A stretch of 64,000 bases of DNA from Hevea brasiliensis. Taxonomy: Eukaryota; Streptophyta; Magnoliopsida; Malpighiales; Euphorbiaceae. The stretch spans positions 69,145,760-69,209,759 of the forward strand of contig NC_079499.1 of NCBI RefSeq assembly GCF_030052815.1, in the 5' to 3' direction. The notes below the pieces were generated by a model. The model was not told where the DNA came from and did not search any database. It saw only the letters and a list, made by a program, of their open reading frames with translations. Shown here piece by piece: positions 24,257-36,210 of the stretch. The number at the start of each line of letters is the position of its first letter. Within the stretch, counting starts at the first letter, position 1. Position numbers and translations under genes: made by a program.

Positions 24257-25517
24257 TGCACAACATATAATTTCTCTTTGAAATTTCTTTTGAAATTGTG
24301 TTGAATGAATTGTAAGAATTTAATTATGACTTTCATTGAATTGAATATTTAATTGAAAAGAAATATGTGCTGTTGACCCATGTTTTTGGGAAGTTAAAAC
24401 TATATGTGAATTGATGGCCATTTTAAATGTTTAGAAAATTGTTAAAATAGTTTGAAACCATAGTGTCATGACCAGATATTTGAATTCCCCACTAGCTTGC
24501 CTAGCAGGAAGAAATAGTTTTGTATTCTCTCTCTGGCTGAAGTGTTGAGGTGTGTGCCAGTAAAGGAGGAAATTGAATGAGTACCCATAGATTTGAGCTA
24601 GCTAGCCTTCGTATTCCTTATAAGCCTTTGGCTATTGGGATGAAAAGTATATTGGTGTCATGATATGACTGTGCGATTTTATGAAAAGCTATTCTTGAAT
24701 TATGAAGTGAGAATTTCTTTAACTTAAATTTTAAATTGTGTTTGTATTTGTTTAACAATTTAAGTACTGTATTTGGAATAATTGTGATTTAATTTGGCAT
24801 AAACTGGCATTTTTCTTTATGTTGTGCACCACTGGGTATTTTTACTAAGCGATGGCTTTACGTTGCTGTTGTAGGTAGAGAAACTGGTAAAGCAGCAAAA
24901 TAGGCTGCTAGTGACTAAAAGATACCGCACACTTGGATTTTTGTCGGGAATTTGAATTATACCCTTATGTAAATTTTTATTTTAATATATATGACTGTAT
25001 GTATGTATTGTGGTTGGTCTTGATCAGTTTTATAGTAATGTTGTAAAGTATTTGATTTTATAAAATTATTGTAATATAAACCTTGTGTTTTAATTTATGA
25101 AATGCTCAATTATTTTCTTCATTTTGAGATTTATTTTTATGAATTGAATTTGGAACTGAGATTGTGTAATCGAGTTGTGTTGAGATATTGGAAGTTGGGC
25201 TTGTGAATTGAATTATTGGAAGTGCTTTTTTACAGGTGTTGAAAATTTGGTTTTTTTTCTAGTTACAGACGTTACTCTGCCAAAATTTTTACAAAATTTG
25301 AGGAAAGATAAAATTTAACAAAATTTTTACCTAATATTTTAACTGCAAATAAAAGTTTTTAATATCTGTTAAAAGTACTCACTACCTTCAAAGAAGATAA
25401 AATTATTTTTAAAATTCTTTGTAGTGTATTTAATGGGTTATCGGTTAACGAAATTCGGTGATTCATTAAGTATACTACAAGATCATGTTATGCCTTATAG
25501 AGGGGTAAGGTGTGACA
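24257..25517 (+). mobile_element. Gyp1 3' LTR, right part
   Basis: Continues the Gyp1 LTR after Gyp2 and ends AAGGTGTGACA at 25517, next to AT-rich host DNA. Its twin hairpin (24832-24871) is degraded in the first stem (one mismatch), while the second (CGATGGC with GCTGTTG) still pairs along all seven positions using G-U pairs. Confidence 0.88.
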
Positions 25518-26015
25518 ATTATGCATATAAAAATTTTATTTATTAATAATATTACAAAATATTAATAACAAAAAATTATACTCGCAGCATAGAGTTAGCA
25601 ATTTTTAACATGACCCAATCATGCGACACAACTCGACATATATTTAAATGGGTTTGGGTTTAATATAAATAAGTTTGAGTTATAAATATATTATGACATG
25701 TTAAAAATAAGAGTTTAATCAGGTTGACCCGCTTAACTCGATAAGACACACAAAAGCCCGTTTGCTTAATCAAGTTAACATGTTAAGCTATTTTATTTTG
25801 ACAAATTTAAACTTGCTGTGACCTTTTGATTTATAATTTATATCTTATAATTTATATTTTCATGATATTTTATAAAACACTTGATATTAAAAGAAAATCT
25901 GAATCCTTGATTATATATATGGACTTAAATATTCTAATTGATTTCATTATAACTACTCAATTTATATATGAATAAATTATATGAGGTTAAGAAAATAAAA
26001 CTACGTAGTGATTCT
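25518..26015. other. Host interval with a MITE-like remnant
   Basis: AT-rich sequence between two LTR insertions, with no gene visible. From about 25590 to 25800 there is a stretch starting TAGAGTTAGCAATTTTTAAC with GACCC, CCCGTTTG and GGGTTTGGGTTTAA motifs. This pattern is common in old non-autonomous plant transposons with TAGAGNTGGCAATT ends. A related stretch in the other orientation lies at about 34075-34306. The repeat class is uncertain. Confidence 0.4.
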
Positions 26016-26712
26016 TGTCACACCCTACTCCTCGTAAAGATGTAACATGCTCCCGTAGTGCACCTAATGAATTACCGTACTTCGCCTACCGGTAACTCAT
26101 TAAATATACTACAAGGGATTTTAAAGCAATTTCATATCATTTTTAAATTGGTGGGTAAAATTTTTTTTCAGATATTAAAAACCTTTATTTAAAGTTTAAA
26201 TATAAATCTAATTTTTAGATATTTAAAATCTCTACAATTTTTACAAAATTTCGGCAGAGTGCCGTCTATATTTTGAGAAAATAGTTCTTCAAAACCTAAA
26301 AATAAAGACACTCTCAATATTTTTCTCAATCATAACTCCATTTTTCAATCTCATTTCACAAATCAACACAAACAACTCAATACGCAGTTTAAATTAAATC
26401 AAACATTGAAATATCTCATTAAGATAACAAAATTAATATTTACATTCATGGGAGGATTAAAAATTTAGTAGTACAAAACTTTATAAATACATAAAATCTC
26501 AAAAATAACCTTACAATAATTTGTATTTAATTACAATCCAAAAATATATTACAAAAGAGTTGGTACAACTGCTCAAAGGAAATTTAATACATATAATTAC
26601 AAAATTATATCAAAATCTAAAGTATAAGAGTATACCTATGATATACCTAAAGATAGTCTCACTATGTCTTTTCAGAAATCTTGCTCAGCTGCTTTATTAT
26701 TCCTTTCACCTG

Positions 26713-26750
26713 CAACAGCATACAAAGCTATCGCTGAGTGGTAAACTCAG
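26713..26750 (-). other. Twin hairpin in Solo-c
   Basis: Read on the minus strand, CTGAGT pairs with ACTCAG (6 bp), and CGATAGC pairs with GCTGTTG over seven positions, including G-U pairs. The distance to the LTR 3' end (26016) is about 700 bases. Confidence 0.65.
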
Positions 26751-29491
26751 TGGTGCACAAACTAATAATTTAAAACTTAATACAAGTTATGCTTGACAAT
26801 TTATAACAAATAAAAAATTAAAATTTCTAAATTCTTCAAAATTCATAACATTCAGAAATCAATATTTTCATTCATGCAAATTATTCATTTGAATAACATT
26901 TTGATCAAATAGTAACTACTTATTTATATTTCTTTTAAATCCCGAAACAATACAAAAATATTTTGAATCACTGACAAATTATTTATTTTCAACCACAATT
27001 TATCAAACTATGCATAATTTAAAGGGCGTTGCCAACAATTCACACAATTGAACCCATGACCCAAAATTCAAATAGATGCCGTGTTGTATACCACGACATT
27101 TCAAACTCTCCCAATAACCGAGGCTAAAAGAGAGGAACAAAGAATCGCTAGTATATATGAGTATTCATTCAAACTCTTCCCCAACTGGTAAGCCAGAGAG
27201 GAAGGAACTCACCCCATCTAGTGGAGGAGATATCTCACTAGACAAGCTAATGAGAATTCACAACATATATTGCCATGTCAATTGTGGTTTCAAATCATAT
27301 TCAAAACAATTTTCTATTTACCAAGTGTTTACAAACCATTAACATATTTAATCATTATAAATTCATGCTCAAGGTTGGCAACACATCAAACTTAAAATTT
27401 ACAATCCTCAAAACCATGCAATAAATCCTTAAATGCATAAGAAAATTTACATTTAATTTATATAATTTCATTCAATAAATTAAAATCCTCAACACAAAAA
27501 AATTATAAATCATAAAATAAACTTGTTCAAATCAATTTAGAAGTGAAAAGTAACAAAATAGTTAGTTGTGCACAAACCTTATACAAGTCGCCTCTTGGCC
27601 TTGACTCAATGTCTCGGGTTCTTTCCCGGTATTCTTTTCCACTGAAACACAGTTTCACAGTATTTCAGTATCACAATTTATCATAACTCCAAAAATGAAT
27701 TCAAATTCACTTATATCTAGCTTTAATATGTTAAACTTAATGTTCTTTAAAATTTGTGTTTCGAGGTTACTATTCACAACACTATTCAAGTCAATTTGTT
27801 GACTTTCTAATGCTTAATAGGTATGGGAATTCCAATTTTACCTACATACCAAATTTTGGTTACCTAATTTGTTAGTTTTGGTTGCTTTCTCAAATTTTAA
27901 GTCTTTTAGGCAAAATTGCAAATTATCAGTTTTGGTGTCTTATTTTGTACTATTCCATTGGTCATATTGCTGTTAGAATTTAACTAAGTTTTCTTCATAG
28001 AAATTGTTCCTTATTGTCTTAACTTTATTTCCCTTTTTGAATCACCCCAATTGGAGTTTCTTAGCTCAAATTATCACCATTTGAACATGGCTGGCCGGAT
28101 TGGCCTAACCCAGATTTTCTGGGCACCAACTTGGTTCTGGCAGTTTTAGGTTACTAACTTTGGGTGGCTAAATGACTTGGTTAAGAGCATAATTTGAGTT
28201 TGTGTTCTTCATGAAAGTTGTAGGGCTATGTCTTAGCTTTCTACTGGTAAACTTTCAGGTCATTTTGACCTACCTAGCCCAAGTTATGGCCCAATGAACA
28301 AATACTGTTCATTTAGTGATTTTTGTATAGGTCAGAACACCCAGTTCATATTTGGTCAATTTGTTCACTAGGTTTTAGTCACTTTTTGGGCATGATCCCT
28401 AAATGAAAAATGTGCCATTTTGTATCTAGTTTCATTCCTAATTTGCCTCACACCAATTGGGTTTGTCAATTTTCAGTTTTGGTCCCTGAAAGGGACCTTG
28501 GTCCTGCTGCCTGAAGAATGACCATAAGCAATCCGAATTTAAACCTAATTCTAATACTTCCTACACACCTCAATTGGTCAAACATGACCATTTTTCAACT
28601 CAAGCAAGGTCAAACACATCATTTGGCTAATTCTTACATTTTTTCTCCCAAAACTCTAGGTGCCAAAACCCTAATTCTTCAATAGCATCAAATCATGAAA
28701 TCAAAGTGTATAAACATCATCTACACACTCAATCAAACTTGCCTACATATTTAATTGCATCCAAATCCATCAATTCCTACTTACTACTAAGTTGGCTAAA
28801 ATCTCTAGTTACCAATCATGCATAGTTTTTCACTTTTCTTCATATAATTTCATTCAATCCTATCCTAAATCAACCATTAATACCAAAAAGGAAGGTTAGA
28901 TTAGTTTACCTTTCATGGAGCTTTTCCAATTCTCAAAATCCTTCCAAATTTTCTTGTTTCTTTTGCTTCAATTCTTCCTATCAAGTGTCAATTGAATGTT
29001 TTCTATTAATTTAGCATGGGGTTTATGGAAGAAATGGGAGTATTAGAGCTTAGTAGTGTTGTTAATGGTGGAAAGAAAGAGAGAAGAGAGAAATGAATGA
29101 AATGGGGAAGCAAGGAGGTAAGAGAAGAAGATAAATATTTTGTTTTTCTTTTTTTTTTCTTTAATTTTAATTGGTCCCTTTTGTATTGTATTTATCCCAT
29201 AATTTCCTAAATTTTAATTATAGCTTTATGATATCATGCATGATGTTATTAATCCTTATTTTCTTTTCTTTCTCTTTTTTATTCTTTCTTTTTTTTTTTT
29301 GTAATTATTTGGCTATTTGACTTGGTCAAAAAGGTTGGAAAATTAAAATTAATTTTGACATCATATATGATGTCATCATCATGATGTAATAAGTCCCATT
29401 TTTATTCTTTTTCTTTTTCTCTAAATTTTTAATAGTTCTTTAATTTAATTTTTGATTCCGAAATTTTCTTTTCTCTGATTTTATTGGATAG

Positions 29492-32400
29492 TGTCACACC
29501 CTACCCCTCTGTAAGGTATAACATGATCCTGTAGTATACCTCATGAATTACCAACTCCGTCTACTGATAACCCATTAAATACACTACAAGAGATTTTAAA
29601 AACTTTTCTTATTTCTTTTACAGTGGTGAGAACTATTTACAGGTGTTAAAAACCTTTGTGAACTGAAGTGAAACAGCTAAGCTAACTCGTCTGGACTATT
29701 AGTAATTTCTGTAAAAATTTTGGTAGAGTGCCATCTATATTTTGGATAAAACAATTCTTCAAAAACCTGTAAAAAGCACTTCAATATTTTCCTCAATCTC
29801 AAACTCCAACATAATCCAACATATTTCTCAACTCAAATCCATAGTAATTTTTCAAAGACTGAGATACAAGAAATATAATACAATTTTTACAAGTCAAAAT
29901 AACTCATAATTTACTTTACAACTTCAATGTACAATTTTAATTTACGACTGTTCAAAACCAAAAATAATATATACATACAGTGTACATAAATTACAGTACA
30001 AAATGCAAAATGTGGTTTACTCATTATACCCGATAATCTCTCCTTTGGATGTGCTAGCACTTTGTCTCACGCCTGCTCATTTCGTCTACTGCGATAAAGA
30101 ATGAAAGCTATCGCTGAGACAATGTCTCAGTGGTGCACAACATTAACAAAATACAACTTTAAATCACAGTTCATAAATCATATAAATGATAGATACGTAA
30201 AACCATAGTTAAATTCAAGACAATGAATGTCATAAGGAATTTAACACAATATCACAATAAATCTCAGTAATCAAAACGTAGTTAAATTCAAAAGACAGTG
30301 AATGTCAATAAGAATTTAAACTCCATTTCACAAATTATCAAAGCTCATAATAACACAATTTAGTCAAATAATTTACGAACACAGTGTTGCCAATTCATAC
30401 ACAACTTAAGCCATGACACAAAATTTATGATCAATGTCGCGTTGTACACCACGACAAAGCAATCACAACCCCACTAATCGAAATCAATGAGGAAGGGAGC
30501 TAGCTATATAATGAGTACTCATCCGATCACCTCAACTGGTAAACCAGAGAGGGAGAAAAATAAACGATCACGACTCCATAAATGGAGAAGGAAAATAAAC
30601 GATCACAACCCCATAAATGGAGAAGGAATGATATGATACTGTCATGCTAAGTGTGAACACAAAATCAATTCCAAAAATTTTATTCAAATGATTCGTGAGA
30701 ATCCAATAAATTTCCAAAGTCATAATTTCATTCACAAAATGACAACACAATTCATAAGTAACTTCAATTTTTCACAAATCACACTAAATCAATTTTTCCA
30801 CAGTTTCAAACCATTTACAATGCTTTTCAAGCAATAAGTATCCATTCAAACACATTTCCATAATTGAAAACAATAATATACAAATAGTCATAATTTATTT
30901 CAATTGAAAAATTCAAAAGAAATAATCACAGTGCACAAACCTCGATAATCGTCTCTGGCCTTGACTCAGTGTTTCCTTCCCTTTCCCTGAGTCTTTGCTA
31001 ACTGAGAAACACAATTTGAAGTGTTTCAGTACTTAATTAAACTGTCTCTAACGATAATGTTCGATAAGTAATTCACTGAATGTTAGTATTTGCTTAATCA
31101 ACCTAATATGTCGACCCTCGGTGCATTCTAGGTAATTTAGGTTTTAATGTTACTAACATGTCACATTCGATAGTCTTTTAGGGTTGGTACATGTTACCAA
31201 GTTCATTTCCGTGTATACTGCATTTTCTTGCAATTTGCTGGATTCCGGGATACTAGTTTGACCTAGCAGGACTACCTAGTTCCCTCGGTTTTCAGGTTTT
31301 GGTCAAAACTACAAACTTGTAGATCTATGTCTTATGGAACGCGGGGCAAAATTTCATGTCATTCTGAGTTATGTAGACCAAGTTATGGTCATTTTACTAT
31401 TGCTGGTCAAATTGCACCAAAATTGGTCATTTTAGGTTCGGCCAGTTTTTGGACCCGAACTTGTGCAAGCTGTTTGACTTGCTTATGGTCATTTATGGGC
31501 TTTGGTGTCTTCATAAGACTTGTAGATATGGGTCTTAACTATTCATGGTCAAAATTTCAGGTCAATTGGACCTGTTTTGAGTGAGTTATGGCCTAAACAC
31601 TAACTACTACCCAAATGGTCAATTTTCAGGCCTCAATTGCACTTAATCCGGATTTAGTCATTTTTCAAGCTACCTTGCAAGCAGAATTTTGGCAAGCTTC
31701 CTTCATGAAAGTTGGCACATTTTGTGCCTAGTTTCACTTCCAATTGGTCTCATACCAATTGGAGCCACACACTTAAAGTTATAGGCCTAAAACACAAACT
31801 GCCTTATTGCATTTCTTTCATACATATCAAGGATCACTCCTAACACTTACCAAACTGAATATTCAAGTCAATTCTGGTTGTATCATGACCTAAACATAAT
31901 TTACAACATATTATAGGTCATTTTGGCAGCTTACAATTACATTCAACATACACCATAAAGTACAGAATTTATCAACTCATTTACAACAATTTAAGCATCT
32001 AAGCATAACACTTTTTTCATGTCCAACTTCACACCATCATATATACACTCAAACTGCCCTAACATCCAACATTAATATACCATAAATCAAGCATGAATTC
32101 CAGCATTCTTCAAGAGTCAACAACCTGCCGCAATGGTGCCTTTACATTTCATAAATTTCCAAGCTTCAAATTTCAATTCACATTTAACTATACTAAGTAT
32201 ACATCACCCAAACAATTTCCTACACAATATACATTTAATCAATCATTTAATTCACCATTTACAAGCAAAAATAAACTGTCTTTAATGGCTGCCAAAAGTA
32301 CACTTCCCCATTCAACATCAAATTTCAAAAATCTCTCCATAAATCAAACACCCATAACATCCTTACAAACTTTAATTAAATAATAATAAAAAACTCAAAC

Positions 32401-33297
32401 TTACCACTTTGGAAATTCTTCAAAACTCCACAAAAACTTTCATTTCTTACTGCCTATCTACTGCCCAAGGTGTGAGGATCATTTTTCATGAAGACACTTG
32501 CAAGAAATCAAGGCTTGATCATGGAGAACTTGAGCTCCGTGCATGGTGCGGCCATGGGAGAGGTTTGAGAGCTTTCATTCTTACAAATGAATTTTTCAAG
32601 TGGAGAAGATGAATTGCAGAATGTTAGTGGACATTTCTGTCCACTTAGGGTATTATATGGTATATAATAATTTACTTAGTGCTCCACTAACATAGGTTAA
32701 TAATAAATAATGTTAAACTTTCCATATTCCCACATTAAGTCCCTAATTTTTGCTAATTGAATTAGGTACCACTAATTTAATTTTTCATGACATTTTACAA
32801 ATATAATATCATGTATTTTTAATGGACATTTAGGTCAAAAGACAACTCGGGATGTCAAATGCCCACAATGCCCTTGTTTGGGTTGCATTCCCGATTTTTC
32901 GATAATACCGGGTTTTGTCCGTTTTTCGATTTCTCACTTTTCTTTGTACTAATTAATTAATTTTTCTTTGATATTTCTAATGGCATTTATACTTCAATTG
33001 ATGTCTCTATAAGTCTTAAAAATATTTTTCAGGGTTCCCCGCAGTCCAGGGCTAGTCAACGGTCCACGCCGTGACTTCCCGGTGCAGTCACCCATCGCCT
33101 GGGTTCTCGGCTCACTTAACTTGGTTACATTTCTTTGCTATTATTTTTCCTTTGCTTTTCTTGTATTTTCTTTTCTTGTATTACATTATTTTATGTCTCC
33201 TCATCAATATCTAAGTGTAGTTCTAGGCATCCTAACTGTCCGGATAACTCTGATCACCGGAACAGTAGAACGCACTACCGAACATAGGGGTGTTACA
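29492..33297 (-). mobile_element. Solo-d: family 2 solo LTR, minus strand, inside Solo-c
   Basis: A 3806-bp LTR reading TGTCACACCC to GGGGTGTTACA, flanked by a perfect GATAG duplication (29487-29491 and 33298-33302). The termini match Gyp4 and Solo-a, including the block around GTTCGGTAGTGCG read inversely near 33280. There is no internal region. It inserted after Solo-c had already landed. Confidence 0.93.
30092..30130 (-). other. Twin hairpin in Solo-d
   Basis: On the minus strand, CTGAGAC pairs with GTCTCAG (7 bp, 3-base loop), followed by CGATAG pairing with TTATCG (one G-U). The distance to the LTR 3' end is about 620 bases. Confidence 0.65.
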
Positions 33298-33302
33298 GAT
33301 AG

Positions 33303-33749
33303 TTAGGTCAGAAGTCAGCTCTAGGGGTGAATTGACCAAATTGCCCCTCGCCGGTTCGATCCGATTTGCAAGTAATTCAATATTTCTTCCGGATCCCTGA
33401 CCTAATTATTTGACCTGCTTAACAATTCTTTTCTGTGATTTTCTCTTTTCCATTATGTTCACAATAGTCCAAAGGATTGCGGCGTCACATTTTACAGTTC
33501 GAATTTTGAGTTTAAATTGACCTCGCAGTCCTTCCCGAGAATATCACCCATCGCTGTGACTCTCGGCTCATTTAACCTTTTATGTTCTGTTTTTCTCATT
33601 TATACTTAACTATTTGGTAATTACTAATTATTTGTTCTCAAGGCTTATCTAGTTGTCTTAAACATAGTTCTAATTCCCTTAATTGTTCGGACCGATACCG
33701 GCCACCGAAACAATAATATATACTAGGCTATGCAAATAGGGGTGTTACA
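33303..33749 (-). mobile_element. Solo-c, right part
   Basis: The LTR 5' end of Solo-c beyond Solo-d. It continues the sequence broken at 29491 and ends TGTTACA before ATTCT. Confidence 0.85.
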
Positions 33750-34003
33750 ATTCTAGTTTTCTTTTGAATATTGTTCATATTTAAAATTAAAATTTCATTT
33801 ATTTTAAGAATAAAAGTAAAGGAAAAAATTTAATGAAAATTTAGTATTATTGAAAAATAATTTCTATGAATACATTAATAAAATAAATTACATCATTAAT
33901 TATTTTTTTATTTTAATATAATTTTAATTTAATTCATCTAATAACTTAACAGATGTAATTCATATATATACATATGGAGAAGTTCATATATAAAGTTAAA
34001 GTC

Positions 34004-34060
34004 TAGTGTAGTTGGTTATTAATTATATAAGCATTGGATAGACCCAGGTTCAAGTGCTAT
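34004..34060 (+). repeat. SINE-like tRNA-derived head
   Basis: A-box-like TAGTGTAGTTGG (34004-34015) and B-box-like GGTTCAAGTGC (34047-34057) lie at tRNA-like spacing. This is the internal RNA polymerase III promoter layout of plant SINEs. It does not fold into a proper tRNA. The body and tail cannot be delimited. Confidence 0.45.
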
Positions 34061-34074
34061 CTCCTACGTTGCAA

Positions 34075-34306
34075 CCTTCAAATGGGTCATTAAATGGTTA
34101 TATGGGTCGTGCCATGTGATATGTTCAGAAGACCTATTTATTAAACGGGTTACAAGAATCATGTTATGTGACCTGTTTGGTCATGTTCAAATTGAAAATT
34201 TGTAACACAATTAATAATCTTTTCGTATAATGGTTGAGCATAATCATGTTATGTTAGAATAAGATACAATCCATTCAGACACAACATAACATAAATTGCC
34301 ATCTCT
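34075..34306 (-). repeat. MITE-like remnant with AAATTGCCATCTCT end
   Basis: Contains AAACGGGTTAC, GTGACCTGTTTGG and a right end AAATTGCCATCTCT, the inverse of the TAGAGTTAGCAATTT start near 25590. It looks like a second, diverged copy of the same old non-autonomous repeat in the opposite orientation. Confidence 0.4.
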
Positions 34307-34364
34307 GCCGCAGCATCATGCGATCATATTATGGCTTGTTATTACTATATTCATTGAACTTCTA

Positions 34365-35680
34365 AATTTTCCTTTATAGCCCTTCTTAAACTACTAGTCA
34401 AAATTCACATAAATTTTTAACTTTTTCAGGGTTAAAATAACCCCTTAAACTTTTAAAAATATGTATAATATATAAGTCAAAAGTTAACAAGTCGTTAAAA
34501 AAATTTATAAAGTTGAATATTCTCTGAATAAAATAGTAATTTATATTTTAAATTATTAAAAAACATATAGAGAACTAAAAAAAATTCTTTTATTTCAAAG
34601 AAATAAAGATTAAATTCAATCTTCTTCCCAATCCCTCCCTTTTCCCAAACTCATTTGTAGATCCATCCCTTTCTTTTTCTTGCATTTCATCTCTCTCATC
34701 TCCGCAAAATCTCCATGGCTAAGCAAGAGATAAAAATACAGCTAACCATGGTGGTAGATTCACATGAATATCAACATTATTTACCCTAAATATTAAAAAT
34801 AAAATAAACTTAATTTGCTCTCTCTGCTTCTCTTGAGCCTTCCATCAAACAAATTGCGGGCATCACAATATAGAATAACCAGTAGAAGGAATGAAAATCC
34901 CAATTAATTGTTGATTCATCATAACCCCAATCTCTAACCAGAAACTCACGAGCTTCACCATTAATCTCTATATTGTGGCAATGGGTATGAAACATGCAGA
35001 GGTGGAGGGGGCAAAGGCTATGGTTGTGGTCATGGAAGGATGGGCTGTGATGATTATGGAAGGATGAGATCACTGATACACTCGACTTCGCCATGCCTAG
35101 CTAGCTGCCAGATGATGAGCAATACCTTCAAAGCCATGCCTTTCACCCTTTGACGAAGAACCTTTTAACCTTTGACGAAGAAGAAGAAGATGGGCGGCGA
35201 TGATTATGGACGGATGAGATCGCTAATACGCTTGACTTCACCATGCCTAGCTAGCTGCCAGATGATGAGTGATATCTTCAAAGCCATACGTGTCGCCCTT
35301 TGACAAAGAACCTTTTGACCTTTGATGAAGAAGAAGAAAAAGAAGAAAGCCGTTACCTTTTGTCCTTTTGTCCTTTGATGAAGAAGAAGCAAAAGGAGCA
35401 AACTTTTAATGAATTAATATTGCATTCATTAATTTTATTTTTTAATTTTAAATAAATAGAATATTTGAAAATAATGTTATTTTTATGGTCTTTAACGGCA
35501 ATCTAATAGTCACGTGGGTCATATGGTTAAATTGTGATTTAATTGGATTAAAATTAAATTATATAATATTTATTTAATCTATTTTAAAAATTAAAGCACT
35601 TATTTTAACAAAAAAAAATTTAAGAGTTTACATGACTTTTAACCAGTAATTGAAAGGCTAAATGTATCATCACACTGTGT
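34365..35680. mobile_element. Candidate non-autonomous DNA transposon with gene-like filling
   Basis: Left arm (about 34365-34460, with GTTAAAATAACCCCTTAAAC) and right arm (about 35560-35675) align imperfectly as inverted repeats about 100 bp long. Between them lies sequence unlike the AT-rich surroundings: a CT-rich leader (34620-34710), an ATGGCTAAGCAAG start and the 150-bp tandem duplication. That would suit a MULE-type element that captured host sequence. No target duplication was found and the arms are degenerate, so the call is tentative. Confidence 0.3.
35041..35340. repeat. 150-bp tandem duplication
   Basis: Unit 1 (35041-35190) and unit 2 (35191-35340) align end to end and share CATGCCTAGCTAGCTGCCAG and a GAAGAAGAAG run at the end of each unit. 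The differences are scattered substitutions. On the minus strand unit 1 includes the start of a 94-codon open frame (34810-35094) of unknown meaning. Confidence 0.85.
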
Positions 35681-36210
35681 AGGGATGAGCATTCGATTCG
35701 AATCGAACCAAATCAAATCGAATCGAATTAAATTATAAAAATCAAATTTTAAATTTTAGAAATCGAATTAAACTAAAATGAGTGAAAAATTGAATCGAAT
35801 AGAATCGCTCTCATTTCGATTCGGTTCGGTTTGCTTTAAATTGATTGGTTTTGATTTTTAATTATTTTTTAATTTAAACTTGATTTTTAAGTTATTTGAT
35901 CTAATTTTAACATTAGTTTGAACCTAATAACCATTAATCAATGAAATTAAACAATTAATATATATAAAATTAAATATAATTCATAAATGTCCTATAAAAA
36001 TAAATTAATTCAAAAATCATTTCGGTTCGATTTGGTTCAATTTGAATTATAAATTACTATTCAATTCGATTCGATTTAATCGATTTTTTTTTCTTCAAAA
36101 CCGAATTGAACTAAAATAATCAAAATTTTTATAATGTAAAACCGACTAAAATCGATTGAACTGAATTAACTCGATTCGATTTAATTTTTCAATTTAAACC
36201 GAATTCTGCT
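35680..36210. repeat. Degenerate GGGATGAGCATTCGATTCG repeat element
   Basis: Starts GGGATGAGCATTCGATTCG and is filled with variants of TCGATTCGATT and TCGGTTCGGTT on both strands. This resembles a common class of plant non-autonomous transposon beginning GGGGTGAGCATTCGGTT. The far end is not a clean inverted copy, so only the left end is well defined. Confidence 0.45.

Larger units (their letters stand above)
1421..25517 (+). mobile_element. Gyp1: Ty3/gypsy chromovirus, 5' part missing, interrupted by three insertions
   Basis: Outermost element of the left half. Visible parts in order are an RNase H piece (1421-1599), an RNase H to integrase linker (5396-5681), integrase plus chromodomain (8902-10213), polypurine tract (about 10247-10260) and a family 1 3' LTR (10261-12463 plus 24257-25517). 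Two solo LTRs interrupt pol and the complete element Gyp2 interrupts the 3' LTR. The 5' LTR, gag, protease and reverse transcriptase lie left of the window, beyond the copia-type insertion, or are lost. When the insertions are removed, the host frame resumes at each junction apart from a 1-base deletion near 8906. Confidence 0.85.
26016..33749 (-). mobile_element. Solo-c: family 1 solo LTR, minus strand, split by Solo-d
   Basis: Reads TGTCACACCC at 26016 to GGGGTGTTACA at 33749 and is flanked by a perfect ATTCT duplication (26011-26015 and 33750-33754) in host DNA. Its own sequence is 26016-29491 plus 33303-33749, about 3.9 kb, somewhat longer than the Gyp2 LTRs. No internal region is present. 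The AACCTTACA-type terminal block, twin hairpin, CCAATTGG hairpin and CGATGGGTGA motif (about 33549, minus) are all found in order. Confidence 0.9.

Noticed and set aside
29270..29310. T-rich runs here and at 8247-8260 and 21320-21470 as terminators or functional signals
   Set aside because: They are ordinary poly-A/T tracts at matching positions in several LTRs, without a neighbouring gene to terminate.
31327..31584. 85-codon plus-strand open frame and similar short frames at 22335-22643, 3163-3441 and 55804-56142
   Set aside because: All are in LTRs at equivalent positions, have no conserved protein pattern and arise from the repeated ATAACTTGGNC blocks.
34004..34060. A true tRNA gene
   Set aside because: Box A and box B are tRNA-like, but acceptor and anticodon stems do not form by eye.
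34810..35094. 94-codon minus frame with His-rich N-terminus
   Set aside because: No family recognised. The start lies in the tandemly duplicated unit and the second unit does not keep an equivalent frame. Kept only as part of the captured-sequence idea.
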